Notes: generated by a model not told the origin, from the sequence alone. DNA of 64,000 nucleotides from Lactococcus cremoris subsp. cremoris NBRC 100676 (GCF_001591705.1 NZ_BCVK01000003.1:1-64000); one strand, 5' to 3'; positions 16,288 to 26,551 are shown, counted from the first letter of the stretch. A program made the numbers and translations.

Positions 16288-17880
16288 TTATTTTCCGGAA
16301 TCACCATAATTTGACAAGACGCGTGCTGATGGATCTTTAACATCTGCTCCCACCCAATCAGGGTTTGGCATCCAAAAATCAATAATCCAATCTTCATAAC
16401 CTGGGTAAAATTCTGAAAAAATTTCCCGATACATCAAGGATTCTTTGGTAAATGGTGTATGTTTTGGATACTTTTCACTAGCCTTTGCTAAATCTTCATC
16501 AGAATATTTTTCGTCAGCAAATTCTTTTAAATAGTCGACCATGGAATGACCAACAGCATCAGAAAAAGCCGCTTTTTCTCTAAATAAAATCTCGTCTGGC
16601 AATAGCTCCGTTCCTTCAAAAGCATGGCGTAAGAGATATTTTCCTTTGCCATAAGTATTCAGCTTTCTACTCGGATTGATGGACATGACATAAGTCGCAA
16701 AGTCCAAGTCAGCAAATGGAACGCGAGCTTCAAGAGAATGAGCCGCTAAGCAACGGTCAGCCCGCAGGACATCATACATATATAGTTCATGTACTCGCTT
16801 TTGTGCTTCTTTTTGAAAGGCCCCAGCTGATGGAGCAAAGTCAGTATATTTATAGCCGAACATTTCATCGGAAACCTCACCGGTCATCAAAACTTTCAGC
16901 TCTGTATTCTCATGAATATACTTACAGATTAAATACATCCCAATAGAAGCCCGAATCGTCGTGATATCCCAAGTTTCCAAATGCCAAATCACTTCACGAA
17001 CTGCTGAAAGTACGTCTTCTTTTGTCATCAAAATTTCGGTATGGTCAGTCCGTAAGAAATCTGCTACTTCCCGAGCATATTTCAAATCAATCGGGTCTGT
17101 TTCCATTCCAATCGCAAAGGTCTTGATTGGACTTTCTAATTCTTTAGCTGCAATGGCACAGACCAATGATGAATCTAAACCGCCTGACAAGAGATAACCC
17201 ATTGGAGCATCTGCATGAAGACGTTTTTTTACTGCACGTTCCAATTTGCGACGGATATGTCCTGAAATTTCAGCCAAAGGTTCTTCAACAATCGTTGAAA
17301 CTTCCGCAATATCATTATAAACATAAAATTCACCACCCGTATAATAATAACCTGGTGGAAAAGGCGTCACATCTTTACAGGTTGAAATAAGGGCCTTAGC
17401 TTCAGAAGAGAAAGAAATTTTTCCCGTAACTTTATTATAACCATAAAAAAGTGGACGAATTCCAAAGGGGTCACGAGCCGCAAAAATCTCACCAGTATTT
17501 TCATCAACTAGGACAAAAGCAAATTCAGCATCAAGCATTTTGACCATTGTTTCGATTCCTGTGGTTTCAAAAAGAGGTAAAAGCACTTCACAATCAGAAT
17601 CTCCTGTAAATTTATATCCCTTAGTTTCCAAGAACTTACGAAGGCTTAAAAAGTTATAAATTTCACCATTACACATGACTCTTTTACCGTTCAGTCCAAA
17701 GGGCTGACGCCCCAAGTCTGACAAATCCATGATTGAAAGTCGGCAAAAACCAAAATCATTTCCCAAAGTATCACGAACATGTTGTTGGTCGTCTGGTCCT
17801 CGATGTTCAATCAGTTCCAAATTGCTTTTAAACTCTTCTATCGTTAAGTCAGATGTTTCCATAAATAAAAAACCGCACAT
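16288..17880 (-). CDS. asnB: Asparagine synthase (glutamine-hydrolysing) AsnB
   Basis: Converts aspartate to asparagine with ATP and glutamine. Class-II amidotransferase domain starts with MCGFLF, so Cys2 becomes the N-terminal nucleophile; I therefore set the start at this ATG (SD GGGGGAAA) rather than the in-frame TTG 12 nt upstream. The synthetase domain carries the pyrophosphate loop YLLSGGLDSSL. About 530 residues, normal for the AsnB type. Monocistronic. Upstream at 16098-16287 there is only TTACTGACAG-type hairpin sequence. Confidence 0.96.
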   Translation of the reverse strand: MCGFLFMETSDLTIEEFKSNLELIEHRGPDDQQHVRDTLGNDFGFCRLSIMDLSDLGRQPFGLNGKRVMCNGEIYNFLSLRKFLETKGYKFTGDSDCEVLLPLFETTGIETMVKMLDAEFAFVLVDENTGEIFAARDPFGIRPLFYGYNKVTGKISFSSEAKALISTCKDVTPFPPGYYYTGGEFYVYNDIAEVSTIVEEPLAEISGHIRRKLERAVKKRLHADAPMGYLLSGGLDSSLVCAIAAKELESPIKTFAIGMETDPIDLKYAREVADFLRTDHTEILMTKEDVLSAVREVIWHLETWDITTIRASIGMYLICKYIHENTELKVLMTGEVSDEMFGYKYTDFAPSAGAFQKEAQKRVHELYMYDVLRADRCLAAHSLEARVPFADLDFATYVMSINPSRKLNTYGKGKYLLRHAFEGTELLPDEILFREKAAFSDAVGHSMVDYLKEFADEKYSDEDLAKASEKYPKHTPFTKESLMYREIFSEFYPGYEDWIIDFWMPNPDWVGADVKDPSARVLSNYGDSGK

Positions 17881-17977
17881 AATTTCCCCCAATAATAATT
17901 ATAATTTTCAATATTATATCACAATTGTCTGGAAATTTCATAATAAAACAAAAAATAGCGATAATTCGCTATTTTCA

Positions 17978-18889
17978 TTACATATAATCATCACGATTGT
18001 AGCCAAAGTCAGCTAAATCCATTTTACGGTCGCGCCAATCATTTTTAATTTTAACCCAAGTTTCAAGGTAAACCTTGTCACCAAGCATGATTTCAATATC
18101 ACGACGAGCCATTTTCCCGATTTTACGAATCATATCGCCACCTTTACCAAGAATAATTCCTTTTTGGCTCTTGCGTTCGACAATAATTGTTGCCATGATA
18201 TGAATTTTACCCGTTTCTTCATCTCGAGTCATTTGGTCAGTAGTAACCGCAATAGAATGCGGAACTTCTTCGCGAGTCAACAACAAGATTTTTTCACGAA
18301 TCATTTCTGAAACGAGGAAACGTTCTGGATGGTCAGTAATTTGGTCTTCTGGGAAATATTGAGGCCCTTCATCCAATTTTTCAGAGAGTGTATCAATTAA
18401 TCTTTCGGTGTTATTTCCTTGTTTAGCTGAAATTGGAACGACTTCTGAAAATTCCATTTGTGAAGTGTAATCAGCTACAATTTCAAAAAGACGGTCAGGA
18501 TGAATTTTATCAATTTTATTGACAACCAAAATGACTGGAACTTCTGCTTTTTTCAAGCGTTCAATAATCATATTTTCACCAGTTGAACGAGGTTCATCAG
18601 CTGCAACCATAAATAAAACGACATCACATTCACGCAAAGTAGAATAAGCAGATTGAACCATAAAATCGCCTAAAGCATTGTGTGGTTTGTGAATCCCTGG
18701 TGTATCAATGAAGACAATTTGTTCATTTTCTGTAGTATAAATTCCTTGAATTTTATTTCTTGTTGTTTGAGGTTTATCTGACATGATGGCAATTTTTTGA
18801 CCCATCACGTGATTCATAAATGTTGATTTTCCAACATTTGGACGACCTAAAATTGCCACAAATCCTGATTTAAATTTTTTATTTGTCAT
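17978..18889 (-). CDS. era: GTPase Era
   Basis: Essential GTPase in 16S rRNA maturation and 30S assembly. G1 GRPNVGKST (residues 15-23), G2 QTTRN, G3 [10 protein letters not shown]4 NKID, then a C-terminal KH domain ([20 protein letters not shown]). 303 residues. Unlike the usual Firmicute arrangement, ybeY and dgkA are not directly upstream: the gene has its own promoter 6 nt before the ATG and no SD, so it is probably leaderless. The upstream 680 bp is a repeat-rich gap, suggesting that an insertion separated era from its former neighbours. Confidence 0.97.
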
Positions 18890-18895
18890 AGCGCT

Positions 18896-18950
18896 ATTAT
18901 ATCACAGCCAGTGGGACGAAACAAGGTTTCGTATTACTGGTCCTCATTAT
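18896..18950 (-). promoter_or_regulatory. era promoter with overlapping hairpin
   Basis: TTGTTT, 17-nt spacer, TATAAT (18901-18896), 6 nt before ATG. The -35 lies in the right arm of a perfect inverted repeat ACGAAAC CTT GTTTCGT, nested in CCAGT...ACTGG. Nearly the same sequence precedes murF. Confidence 0.75.
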
Positions 18951-19500
18951 TAATTATGCTATAGAGAAGCGTAGGATAGCTGTCGCCACTTTAGTGGCTT
19001 ACAGATATGCTGGTTGTCCCTCCCAGAAACGATAATTTTCCACTTAGGATAGTCGTTGTCAGCTGTCCGTTTTATCATTCGCTTTAGCGGATAGACAAAA
19101 TGGACAGCGTAGCGCGTAATCGCGTAGATGCTGACTTACGAATATGCTAGTATTTTCACCAGAGTGATTGATAAGGTATCTACTTCGTTTCACTACGTTG
19201 TACATAGCACGGCTGTCCGTTTTGCTATCAACGCTAAAACATTGGGCAAAAAGGCTCGCTCTAAGCCAGCAAAGCTGGCAAGATGAAATGGCAGTAAATG
19301 CGTCATAGCAACTTCCGTCTGCGCGTTATAAGCAGTGATATTTATATCATAAAATCAGCCTTTTGCGGAAGAATATTTTGCTGACAGATGCATCAGTAAA
19401 ACTGACAAATTCTTTATCCACAGAATTAATGCCTCTACTCAATCAGATTAAACTGACAGACTTATGACTAATATAAAAAATACTGACAGCTGACAAAAGA
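18951..19500. repeat. Repeat- and hairpin-rich non-coding region before era
   Basis: About 700 bp between the helicase and era without a credible gene, visibly richer in G+C than the flanks. It holds short perfect hairpins (GCCACT TT AGTGGC, GCCAGC AAA GCTGGC), a long imperfect hairpin at 19063-19107, a direct repeat GCTGTCCGTTTT (19062 and 19212) and two diverged copies of a unit bounded by TAGGATAG and CTTACNNATATGCT (about 18970-19020 and 19045-19150). It does not look like tRNA, tmRNA, RNase P or 6S RNA. Possibly remains of a small mobile or palindromic element, or an unknown structured RNA. Confidence 0.5.
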
Positions 19501-19586
19501 AAAAATCATCAGATAACTGATGATTCCTTTATTTACCGATTTAAAGCTCATTAAGCCGCTCATTTCAGTAATTTTTATAACTTATT

Positions 19587-21242
19587 TTATTTATCGCCAC
19601 GGCTACGCATTACGAAGCCAGCTGATTTTTCAGTTCCTGTGGTACGTTTACGAGGAGTTTTTTCACCTTGTTTACGGTCGTCAAAGCGACGGTCATCACG
19701 TTTTCCACGGTAACCTCCACGATTATCATCACGGTCTTTCCAGTTACGTTTACGATCTCCACCGCGTTCGCCATCTTTAGAATCACGATTACCACGGTAG
19801 CCTCCACGGTTTCCGTCACGATTACCATCACGGTCGCCATTTCCACGGCCTTTGTAGCGTCCGCCGCCACCTTTACCTTTTTTCTTGAATCCTTTTCCTT
19901 CACCATTGTATGGTAATGGACGTTCGGCTGTAATTTTAACTTCTTCTTGGTTATCCGGGTCTTTAACACGTCCTTGGAGAAGTAAGGCAACCAATTCTTT
20001 AGCATCAAATTTTTCAAGTAAGCTTGCTGCTTGTTTGTCAAATTTTGCTAATTTTGCTTTACCTGATTCATCAGACAAATCACGAAGAACATCATCCATC
20101 GCAACAGAAAGTGACGCTTGGTAAGCTTCTTCTTTTGTTGGTGGTTTCAAGCCTTTCATTTCTTTGTTTGTCAATTTTTCAATGGCACGAAGGTAGCCCA
20201 TTTCATTGTATGAAACAAAAGTTACTGAGCGGCCTGATTTACCAGCACGACCTGTACGTCCGATACGGTGAACATAGCTTTCTTGGTCTTGGGTAATATC
20301 GTAGTTGTAAACGTGTGTTACACCTGATACGTCAAGCCCCCGAGCGGCAACGTCAGTAGCAACTAAGACATCAATATGTCCAGCTTTGAAATCACGCAAA
20401 ACGGCCAAACGTTTGTTTTGGTCCAAATCTCCGTGCATTCCTTCAGCACGATATCCGCGCAATTTAAGACCACGAATCAATTCGTCAACGCGGCGTTTTG
20501 TACGACCGAAAACAATTGCAAGTTGTGGACGTTCAACATCAAGCAAACGAGTCAAAACATCAAATTTTTCAAATTCTTTTGTTTTCACAAAGTATTGGTC
20601 AATACGGTCAGCAGTCATTTCTTTGGCTGCAATTTTGATGTGTTCAGGATTCTTCATGAATTTCACACCAATTTTTTTGATATCAGCAGGCATTGTTGCT
20701 GAGAAAAGCAATGTTTGACGATTTTCTGGTGTTTTTTCAATAATAAAATGAATGTCTTCCAAAAATCCCATGTTAAGCATTTCATCTGCTTCATCAAGAA
20801 TCAAAGTTTCAAGTTGGTCAAGTTTGATTGCTTTACGTTTAATCAAGTCAACCAAACGACCTGGTGTTCCCACAACGATATGTGCGCCAGCTTTAAGTCC
20901 TTTGATTTGTTTTTCAATACTTGAACCACCGAATACAGTACGAACTTTAAGTCCTTTTGATTTACCAAAACGGAAAAGTTCTTCTTGTCCTTGAACTGCA
21001 AGTTCACGGGTTGGAGCAATAACAAGTGCTTGAATGGCTGGATTTTCAGCATTGATTTTCTCAATAGTAGGAAGACCAAATGCCGCTGTTTTACCAGTCC
21101 CTGTTTGCGCTTGACCAAGAACGTCACGGCCTTCAAGCGCCAATTTAATTGTTTCTTCTTGGATTGGTGTAGGTTGTTCATAACCAATCTCTGTAAGTGT
21201 TTTTACGATTCCTTCTGACAGGCCGAGTTCACTAAATTTCAT
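19587..21242 (-). CDS. cshA: DEAD-box ATP-dependent RNA helicase (CshA/DeaD type)
   Basis: Unwinds RNA in ribosome assembly and mRNA decay. Motifs in order: Q motif EQPTPIQ, I AQTGTGKT (45-52), PTRELA, GTPGR, II DEAD, III SAT, VATDVAARGLDV, VI HRIGRTGRAG. Beyond residue 450 is a long Arg/Gly/Asp-rich tail with RGGYRG- and RDGNRDGNRGG-type repeats that binds RNA non-specifically. 551 residues. The 5' UTR is about 110 nt with two stem-loops, as often seen for cold-induced helicases. Assignment to CshA rather than another paralogue is by overall form. Confidence 0.93.
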   Translation of the reverse strand: MKFSELGLSEGIVKTLTEIGYEQPTPIQEETIKLALEGRDVLGQAQTGTGKTAAFGLPTIEKINAENPAIQALVIAPTRELAVQGQEELFRFGKSKGLKVRTVFGGSSIEKQIKGLKAGAHIVVGTPGRLVDLIKRKAIKLDQLETLILDEADEMLNMGFLEDIHFIIEKTPENRQTLLFSATMPADIKKIGVKFMKNPEHIKIAAKEMTADRIDQYFVKTKEFEKFDVLTRLLDVERPQLAIVFGRTKRRVDELIRGLKLRGYRAEGMHGDLDQNKRLAVLRDFKAGHIDVLVATDVAARGLDVSGVTHVYNYDITQDQESYVHRIGRTGRAGKSGRSVTFVSYNEMGYLRAIEKLTNKEMKGLKPPTKEEAYQASLSVAMDDVLRDLSDESGKAKLAKFDKQAASLLEKFDAKELVALLLQGRVKDPDNQEEVKITAERPLPYNGEGKGFKKKGKGGGGRYKGRGNGDRDGNRDGNRGGYRGNRDSKDGERGGDRKRNWKDRDDNRGGYRGKRDDRRFDDRKQGEKTPRKRTTGTEKSAGFVMRSRGDK

Positions 21243-21360
21243 TTTTTACCTATATTTCTACTGCATGTTCCCACGCCAAAATTTTTATTACAGGGTACGA
21301 AACCCTTGCTACAGGCGAAATTTATGTGACTCGCCTGACGTAACTTATCTATTATAGCAT
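21243..21360 (-). promoter_or_regulatory. Promoter and structured 5' UTR of the helicase gene
   Basis: Extended -10 TGCTATAAT (TATAAT at 21356-21351). The roughly 105-nt leader contains CAGGCGA...TCGCCTG (7 bp) and AGGGT TTCGT ACCCT stem-loops before the ATG. The rest of the gap to 21564 is AT-rich with TTACTGACAG/TGTCAGTAA hairpins, probably the prfC terminator. Confidence 0.6.
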
Positions 21361-21564
21361 AATTTTTTGACTGAAAATGCTTACGCCCTTTACTTTTTTA
21401 AAAATATTTTCATAAAAAAATTACTGACAGTTTTTCAAAGGATAATTATCGGTAATTTTACAACTACACTATCCACAAATTTTTGTCAGTAATTTTAAAA
21501 TATATCATTTTTTTAATGGAAATTTTTATTAAAAATAAACATTCTGTCAGTAAATTTATAAAAC

Positions 21565-23136
21565 TTATACTGAAAATTGTTCCATTAATTCAACATCTGG
21601 ATATTTATCTTTGAACCAGCGCATGGCAAATTCATTTTCAAATAAGAACAATGGATGGTCAAAACGGTCTCGCGCCAAGATGTTTCGCGAACTTGACATT
21701 TTTTCATCTAAATCTTCTTCTTTAATCCAACGCACTGTTTTTGAGCCCATCGGTGTCATGATTGTTTCCGAATTATATTCGCGCTCCATCCGGTCTTTAA
21801 AGACTTCAAATTGAAGTTGTCCAACCGCACCAAGCATGATATCGCCAGTCGTATAAGATTTGTAGAGCTGAATGGCTCCCTCTTGAACCAATTGGTCAAT
21901 TCCTTTTTGGAATGATTTTTGTTTCATGACATTTTTCGCTTGCACACGCATGAAAAGTTCCGGTGTAAACGTTGGAAGTGGCTCAAATGATTTCTTTAAT
22001 TTACCAGTTGTCAAAGTATCACCAACTTGATAAGTTCCGGTATCATAAACCCCAATAATATCACCAGCGACAGCATTTTCGACATTTTCTCGTGATTCAG
22101 CCATGAACTGTGTCACATTAGATAATTTTACTTTTTTACCCGTGCGGACAAGATTAACATCCATTCCACGCTCAAATTCGCCAGAAACAATACGGACAAA
22201 AGCAATTCGGTCACGGTGACGAGGGTCCATATTCGCTTGAATTTTGAAAATGAAACCAGAAAAATCAGGATTTAAAGGTTCAATTTCTTCTTCATCAACC
22301 GTTTTGTGTGAATGAGGTTCTGGTGCGTATTCTAAAAATGTTTCGAGGAAAGTTTCCACCCCAAAACTGGTCAAAGCTGACCCAAAGAAAACTGGTGTCA
22401 ATTGCCCAGCAACTACTTCGTCTTCTGAAAATTGATTTCCTGCATCCAAAAGTAATTCAGCATCTTCTAAAGCTTGCGTGAAAAATGGATTTTTCGTTAA
22501 AGGATGACTTGTTGGTACTTCCCCATTTTCATCAAATTCAACAAAACGTTTTCCATCTTCTGGTTGATAAACTTCTACGCGCCCATGCGTAAAATCATAA
22601 AGCCCTTGGAAATTTTTCCCCATGCCGATTGGCCAATTCATTGGTACACTGGCAATTCCAAGAATTTCTTCCAATTCAGAAAGCAAATCAAGTGGTTCAC
22701 GTCCATCACGGTCAAGTTTATTGATGAAAGTGAAAACTGGAATTCCACGACGTTTGACAACTTGGAAAAGTTTTTTCGTCTGTGCTTCAATCCCTTTAGC
22801 ACTATCAATAACCATGACTGCCGCATCAACTGCCATCAACGTTCGATAAGTATCTTCTGAGAAATCCTCATGCCCTGGCGTGTCCAAGATATTAACCCGT
22901 TTTCCCGCATAGTCAAACTGCATGACAGAACTCGTTACAGAAATTCCACGTTCTTTTTCAATGTCCATCCAGTCTGATTTGGCAAAATTTCCTGTTTTAC
23001 GTGCTTTTACAGTACCAGCTTCACGGATGGCACCCCCAAATTTCAATAGTTGTTCTGTAATCGTCGTCTTACCGGCATCCGGGTGACTGATAATGGCAAA
23101 AGTCCGACGTTTTTTTATTTCTTCTTGTAAAGTCAT
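21565..23136 (-). CDS. prfC: Peptide chain release factor 3 (RF3)
   Basis: GTPase that recycles RF1/RF2 from the ribosome after termination. G1 SHPDAGKTT (residues 18-26), G2 RGISVTSS, G3 DTPGHEDF, G4 NKLD, followed by EF-G-like domain II and the RF3 C-terminal domain. 523 residues, typical. The SD is weak. The promoter is probably TTGATATAAT at 23226, about 85 nt upstream, at the foot of a large imperfect hairpin. Confidence 0.97.
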   Translation of the reverse strand: MTLQEEIKKRRTFAIISHPDAGKTTITEQLLKFGGAIREAGTVKARKTGNFAKSDWMDIEKERGISVTSSVMQFDYAGKRVNILDTPGHEDFSEDTYRTLMAVDAAVMVIDSAKGIEAQTKKLFQVVKRRGIPVFTFINKLDRDGREPLDLLSELEEILGIASVPMNWPIGMGKNFQGLYDFTHGRVEVYQPEDGKRFVEFDENGEVPTSHPLTKNPFFTQALEDAELLLDAGNQFSEDEVVAGQLTPVFFGSALTSFGVETFLETFLEYAPEPHSHKTVDEEEIEPLNPDFSGFIFKIQANMDPRHRDRIAFVRIVSGEFERGMDVNLVRTGKKVKLSNVTQFMAESRENVENAVAGDIIGVYDTGTYQVGDTLTTGKLKKSFEPLPTFTPELFMRVQAKNVMKQKSFQKGIDQLVQEGAIQLYKSYTTGDIMLGAVGQLQFEVFKDRMEREYNSETIMTPMGSKTVRWIKEEDLDEKMSSSRNILARDRFDHPLFLFENEFAMRWFKDKYPDVELMEQFSV

Positions 23137-23217
23137 TTATACTCTCATTTTCTTTAATTATTCATTTATACTTTTAATTTAATTTACATTGGCTAAACCT
23201 CAAAAAAAATAGTTCTT

Positions 23218-23407
23218 TTAATTATATCAAGATGCGAGGCCGACTGCAAGAAACGTAGAAAATTGCGGCTCGACTTGTCGCTTCAACGACATAGCGAGAG
23301 CGGACAACGTAAGGTAGGGAATCGTGGTTCTGCACTTGTGCAGGTTCCGATTTTTCTACTTTCCTAGTTTCTAGGAGGACGAACTCAATTATACCAAAAT
23401 TTGCCAT
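23218..23407. repeat. Large imperfect hairpin element upstream of prfC
   Basis: The 390-bp gap between optF and prfC has no credible gene. Arms 23250-23268 (GAAACGTAGAAAATTGCGG) and 23346-23363 pair with small bulges; inside and beside them are perfect short stems CTGCAC TT GTGCAG (23330-23343), CCTAG TTT CTAGG (23363-23375) and GTCG...CGAC (23277-23290). Higher G+C than the flanks. Resembles in style the region before era. The minus strand reads TTGATATAATT at its edge, a likely prfC -10. Confidence 0.5.
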
Positions 23408-23529
23408 AATTTTATAGCTGATTTTTTTACACTTACTGATGGATTAAAGAGTGAAAAATTTATTCGGGCAGTAAGAAAACAATAGAAAAAACAATCAGTA
23501 GAACTAATTGTTTTATCATTATTTTTTAC

Positions 23530-24471
23530 TTATAGAGTGGCATTTTTCTTATACACTTCCGCTTCAGCTTCTGTTGAAAAGACAAAATGTCCAGGCGTAA
23601 TTTCACGCATCTCACGTTCTTGTCCATCCAATTCTGCTGTTGGGTCATAAACAATTGGGGTCCGCTGACGTTCAGAGATAGGGTCTGGTGACGGAATCGA
23701 ACTTAGCAAACTCTTAGTGTAAGGATGAATTGGATGATTGTAAACTTGCTCAGAAGTTCCAACTTCCAAAATTTTCCCCCAATGCATCACACCAATGCGG
23801 TCTGAAATGTATTTAACCATTGACAAATCATGAGCGATAAATAAGTAAGTCAAATTTTCTTTTGCTTGAATATCTCTCATCAAGTTAACGACTTGGGCCT
23901 GAATTGATACATCTAGTGCCGAGATAGGTTCATCGGCAACGACAAATTTTGGTTTTACAGCAAGTGCACGTGCAATCCCAATCCGTTGACGTTGTCCACC
24001 AGAAAACTCATGGGGATAACGTGTCAAATGGTCATCATTCAATCCAACCAGACGCAAAAGTTCCAATACACGAGCATCACGTTCAGCTTTAGTTTTTACT
24101 AAACCGTTAGCGTCAAGTCCTTCAGCAACAATATCTTTAACGCGCATCCGCCCATTCAATGAAGCTTGTGGATCTTGGAAAATCATTTGTGCTTCTGAAC
24201 GATATTCTCGCAACTCTGAGCCTTTTAGATTACGAACATCTTTACCTTCAAAGAGAATTTCTCCACCAGTAATAAAATTATCGTAAAGTTTAAGAATTGC
24301 TCGACCAATCGTTGTTTTACCAGAACCTGATTCTCCAACAAGTCCAAATGTTTCTCCTTCATAAATATCTAAAGAAACATTATTAATTGCTTTATTTGCC
24401 CCTTTTTTTCCTTTATTAAAAGTCAAATCAAGGTTTTTTATTTCAACCACTTTTTTAGGATCTGTCATCAT
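23530..24471 (-). CDS. optF: Oligopeptide ABC transporter ATPase OptF
   Basis: Cytoplasmic ATPase of the Opt peptide importer. Walker A GESGSGKTT, signature FSGGQRQRIGIARAL, Walker B FVVADEP, and the OppF-type C-terminal extension HPYTKSLLSSIPSPDP. 313 residues. Its ATG overlaps the optD stop (ATGA), showing tight coupling. Last gene of the opt operon. Intact, so the export of energy to the permease should work if a binding protein is available. Confidence 0.95.
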   Translation of the reverse strand: MMTDPKKVVEIKNLDLTFNKGKKGANKAINNVSLDIYEGETFGLVGESGSGKTTIGRAILKLYDNFITGGEILFEGKDVRNLKGSELREYRSEAQMIFQDPQASLNGRMRVKDIVAEGLDANGLVKTKAERDARVLELLRLVGLNDDHLTRYPHEFSGGQRQRIGIARALAVKPKFVVADEPISALDVSIQAQVVNLMRDIQAKENLTYLFIAHDLSMVKYISDRIGVMHWGKILEVGTSEQVYNHPIHPYTKSLLSSIPSPDPISERQRTPIVYDPTAELDGQEREMREITPGHFVFSTEAEAEVYKKNATL

Positions 24472-25517
24472 TTATCCCCTTTCAATTCTTCCCAGCGTTT
24501 CCAACGTGCCAAGATATTATCGGAAGGCGTTACTTTTGGTGCTCGTGGATCTAAAAGCCAAGTTTTAGCAAAATGAGTTGGAGAAACTTCAAAGTATGGA
24601 GGTTCTTCTTCAAAGTCAATTGCTAGGGCAAATTTATTACGTGCCGCAAAGGCATCCCCTTTTGGCGGATTCAACAAGTCAGGAGGAGTTCCTGGAATTG
24701 AAACCAAGCGGTCTACACTTGAATCAACTGTTGGCATTGAATCCAAAAGTCCCCAAGTGTAAGGATGTTGTGGGTTATAGAAAATTTCTTCAACTGTCCC
24801 ATATTCAACGATTTCTCCCGCATACATTACTGCAACTTTATGTGCAAATCCAGCAACAACCCCTAAATCATGGGTGATAAAGACAATAGATGAATTAATA
24901 CGCTCTTGCAATTCGGCCATCATGTGCATGATTTGTGCTTGAATAGTAACGTCAAGCGCAGTTGTAGGTTCATCTGCAATCAATATTTCAGGGTCAGCAG
25001 CCAAGGCAATGGCGATAACCGCCCGTTGACGCATCCCACCTGACCATTGGTGTGGATAATCATTGATATGTACTTCGGCATCAGGAATCCCTACTTGTTG
25101 CATCAATTCAAGGGCCCGTTTCATGGCATCGGCTTTACTCATGCCTTTATTGTGTTTCAACAAAGGTTCAGCAATCTGTTTTCCAATACGCATGGTTGGG
25201 TCAAGAGAAGTCATTGGGTCTTGGAAAATCATTGAAATTTCATTTCCACGAATTTTTTGCCATTCTTCTTCTTTTAAATCAAGAAGGTTACGCCCTTTAA
25301 ATAATAATTCACCTTGCGGTATTACCGCATTTTTCGCATTCAAGCCCATCAAAGTTTTTGTTGTTACTGATTTACCAGAACCAGACTCACCAACAATCGC
25401 TAGGGTCTGTCCTTTTTCTAAATCAAAAGAAACATCACGAATCGCTTTAACATCTCCAGCATAGGTGTGGAAATTGACATGCAAATTTTTAACTTCTAAT
25501 ACTTTTTCTTCTGCCAT
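24468..25517 (-). CDS. optD: Oligopeptide ABC transporter ATPase OptD
   Basis: Second ATPase of the importer, pairing with OptF. Walker A GESGSGKSVT, signature WSGGMRQRAVIAIAL, Walker B LIADEPTTALD, and the OppD C-terminal region with PGTPPDLLNPPKGDAFAARN. The usual Cys residues of the OppD/OppF iron-sulfur-type C-terminal motif (C-x-x-R-C) are absent: CAFAARC is replaced by DAFAARN. 349 residues, intact. Confidence 0.95.
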   Translation of the reverse strand: MAEEKVLEVKNLHVNFHTYAGDVKAIRDVSFDLEKGQTLAIVGESGSGKSVTTKTLMGLNAKNAVIPQGELLFKGRNLLDLKEEEWQKIRGNEISMIFQDPMTSLDPTMRIGKQIAEPLLKHNKGMSKADAMKRALELMQQVGIPDAEVHINDYPHQWSGGMRQRAVIAIALAADPEILIADEPTTALDVTIQAQIMHMMAELQERINSSIVFITHDLGVVAGFAHKVAVMYAGEIVEYGTVEEIFYNPQHPYTWGLLDSMPTVDSSVDRLVSIPGTPPDLLNPPKGDAFAARNKFALAIDFEEEPPYFEVSPTHFAKTWLLDPRAPKVTPSDNILARWKRWEELKGDK

Positions 25518-25519
25518 TT

Positions 25520-26551
25520 CTAATCCTCACTTGCTCTAGGGTCAAATGCATCACGCAAACCATCTCCAAAGAAGATAAATGTGAGTGAAAGCACAGACAA
25601 TACTACTGCTGGAATAATCAATTGGAATGGATAGAATTGCAAACTTGCAATCCCATCATTAATCAAAGTCCCCAAAGAAGACGTTGGCGGTTTAACCCCA
25701 AGGTTAATCGCTGATAAAACAGCCTCATACATAATCATACTTGGAATATCAAACATGATTTGGACAACAATAACCCCTGAAACGTTTGGCAACAAATGTT
25801 TTACTGCAATTTTCCAAGTAGATTGTCCTAAAGTTTTTGAAGCTAAGACAAAGTCACGCTCTTTATAGGAGAGCACCATATTCCTGACTTGCCGGGCCAT
25901 TCCGGTCCAGGCAAAGAGCCCAATGGCAATGATAATTGATGAAATCCCTTGTCCCAATAAGAGGGCAAGCATGGTTACCACAACTAAGTTTGGTACAGAT
26001 TGGATAATTTCAATAATCCGTTGCATGACCATATCGACTTTTCCGCCCATCCAGCCGGAAATAATCCCGTAGGTCACCCCAATTACTAAGTCAATTAGAG
26101 CCGCAGCAAGGGCAATAATCAATGAAATACGCAAACCAACAACTGTTCGTTTAGCTAATGAACGACCATATTTATCAGTCCCGAAGACATATTTGTCTTT
26201 GCTTGGAACATCTTGTGATTTATAGACATCTGTTCTTTCAGTAGAACCCGGTGCTTTAAATTCACCATTCCAAAATGGTAAATCACCTGATAGTTTTGGC
26301 GGAAGATTTCCATAAACTTGTGATTTATTTGGATTAAAGTAATTTGCCTTTGATTGTGGTACAACAAATGCTGAAATCACTGAGAAAACCAATGTAATCG
26401 CAATAATCCACATGGCAACCAAAGCTGCTTTATTTTTCTTAAAACGACGCCAAGCATCTTGGAAAAAACTCAAGGCAGGTTTCGCAATTTTTTCTGTTGA
26501 ATCTGAACCCTTTGAACCAACAAGGGTGAAGTCTTTATTTAAATTTTCCAT
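25520..26551 (-). CDS. optC: Oligopeptide ABC transporter permease OptC
   Basis: Inner permease subunit of the Opt importer. 343 residues: cytoplasmic N-terminus, first membrane segment near 48-65, an extracytoplasmic loop (about 70-130), then five segments and the EAA loop (VLASKTLGQSTWKIAVKHLLPN) that docks the ATPases. Belongs to the DppC/OppC family. Two bases separate its stop from optD. Intact. Confidence 0.95.
   Translation of the reverse strand: MENLNKDFTLVGSKGSDSTEKIAKPALSFFQDAWRRFKKNKAALVAMWIIAITLVFSVISAFVVPQSKANYFNPNKSQVYGNLPPKLSGDLPFWNGEFKAPGSTERTDVYKSQDVPSKDKYVFGTDKYGRSLAKRTVVGLRISLIIALAAALIDLVIGVTYGIISGWMGGKVDMVMQRIIEIIQSVPNLVVVTMLALLLGQGISSIIIAIGLFAWTGMARQVRNMVLSYKERDFVLASKTLGQSTWKIAVKHLLPNVSGVIVVQIMFDIPSMIMYEAVLSAINLGVKPPTSSLGTLINDGIASLQFYPFQLIIPAVVLSVLSLTFIFFGDGLRDAFDPRASED

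Noticed and set aside
18951-19500. tmRNA, RNase P RNA or 6S RNA in the gap before era
   Set aside because: None of the conserved cores of these RNAs could be found on either strand.
19610-20041. 143-residue minus-strand ORF inside the helicase gene, and matching plus-strand frames
   Set aside because: Shadow frames produced by the repetitive Arg/Gly/Asp codons of the helicase tail.
23222-23407. 61-residue ORF in the gap before prfC
   Set aside because: Lies wholly in the imperfect hairpin, has no SD and no protein-like pattern.
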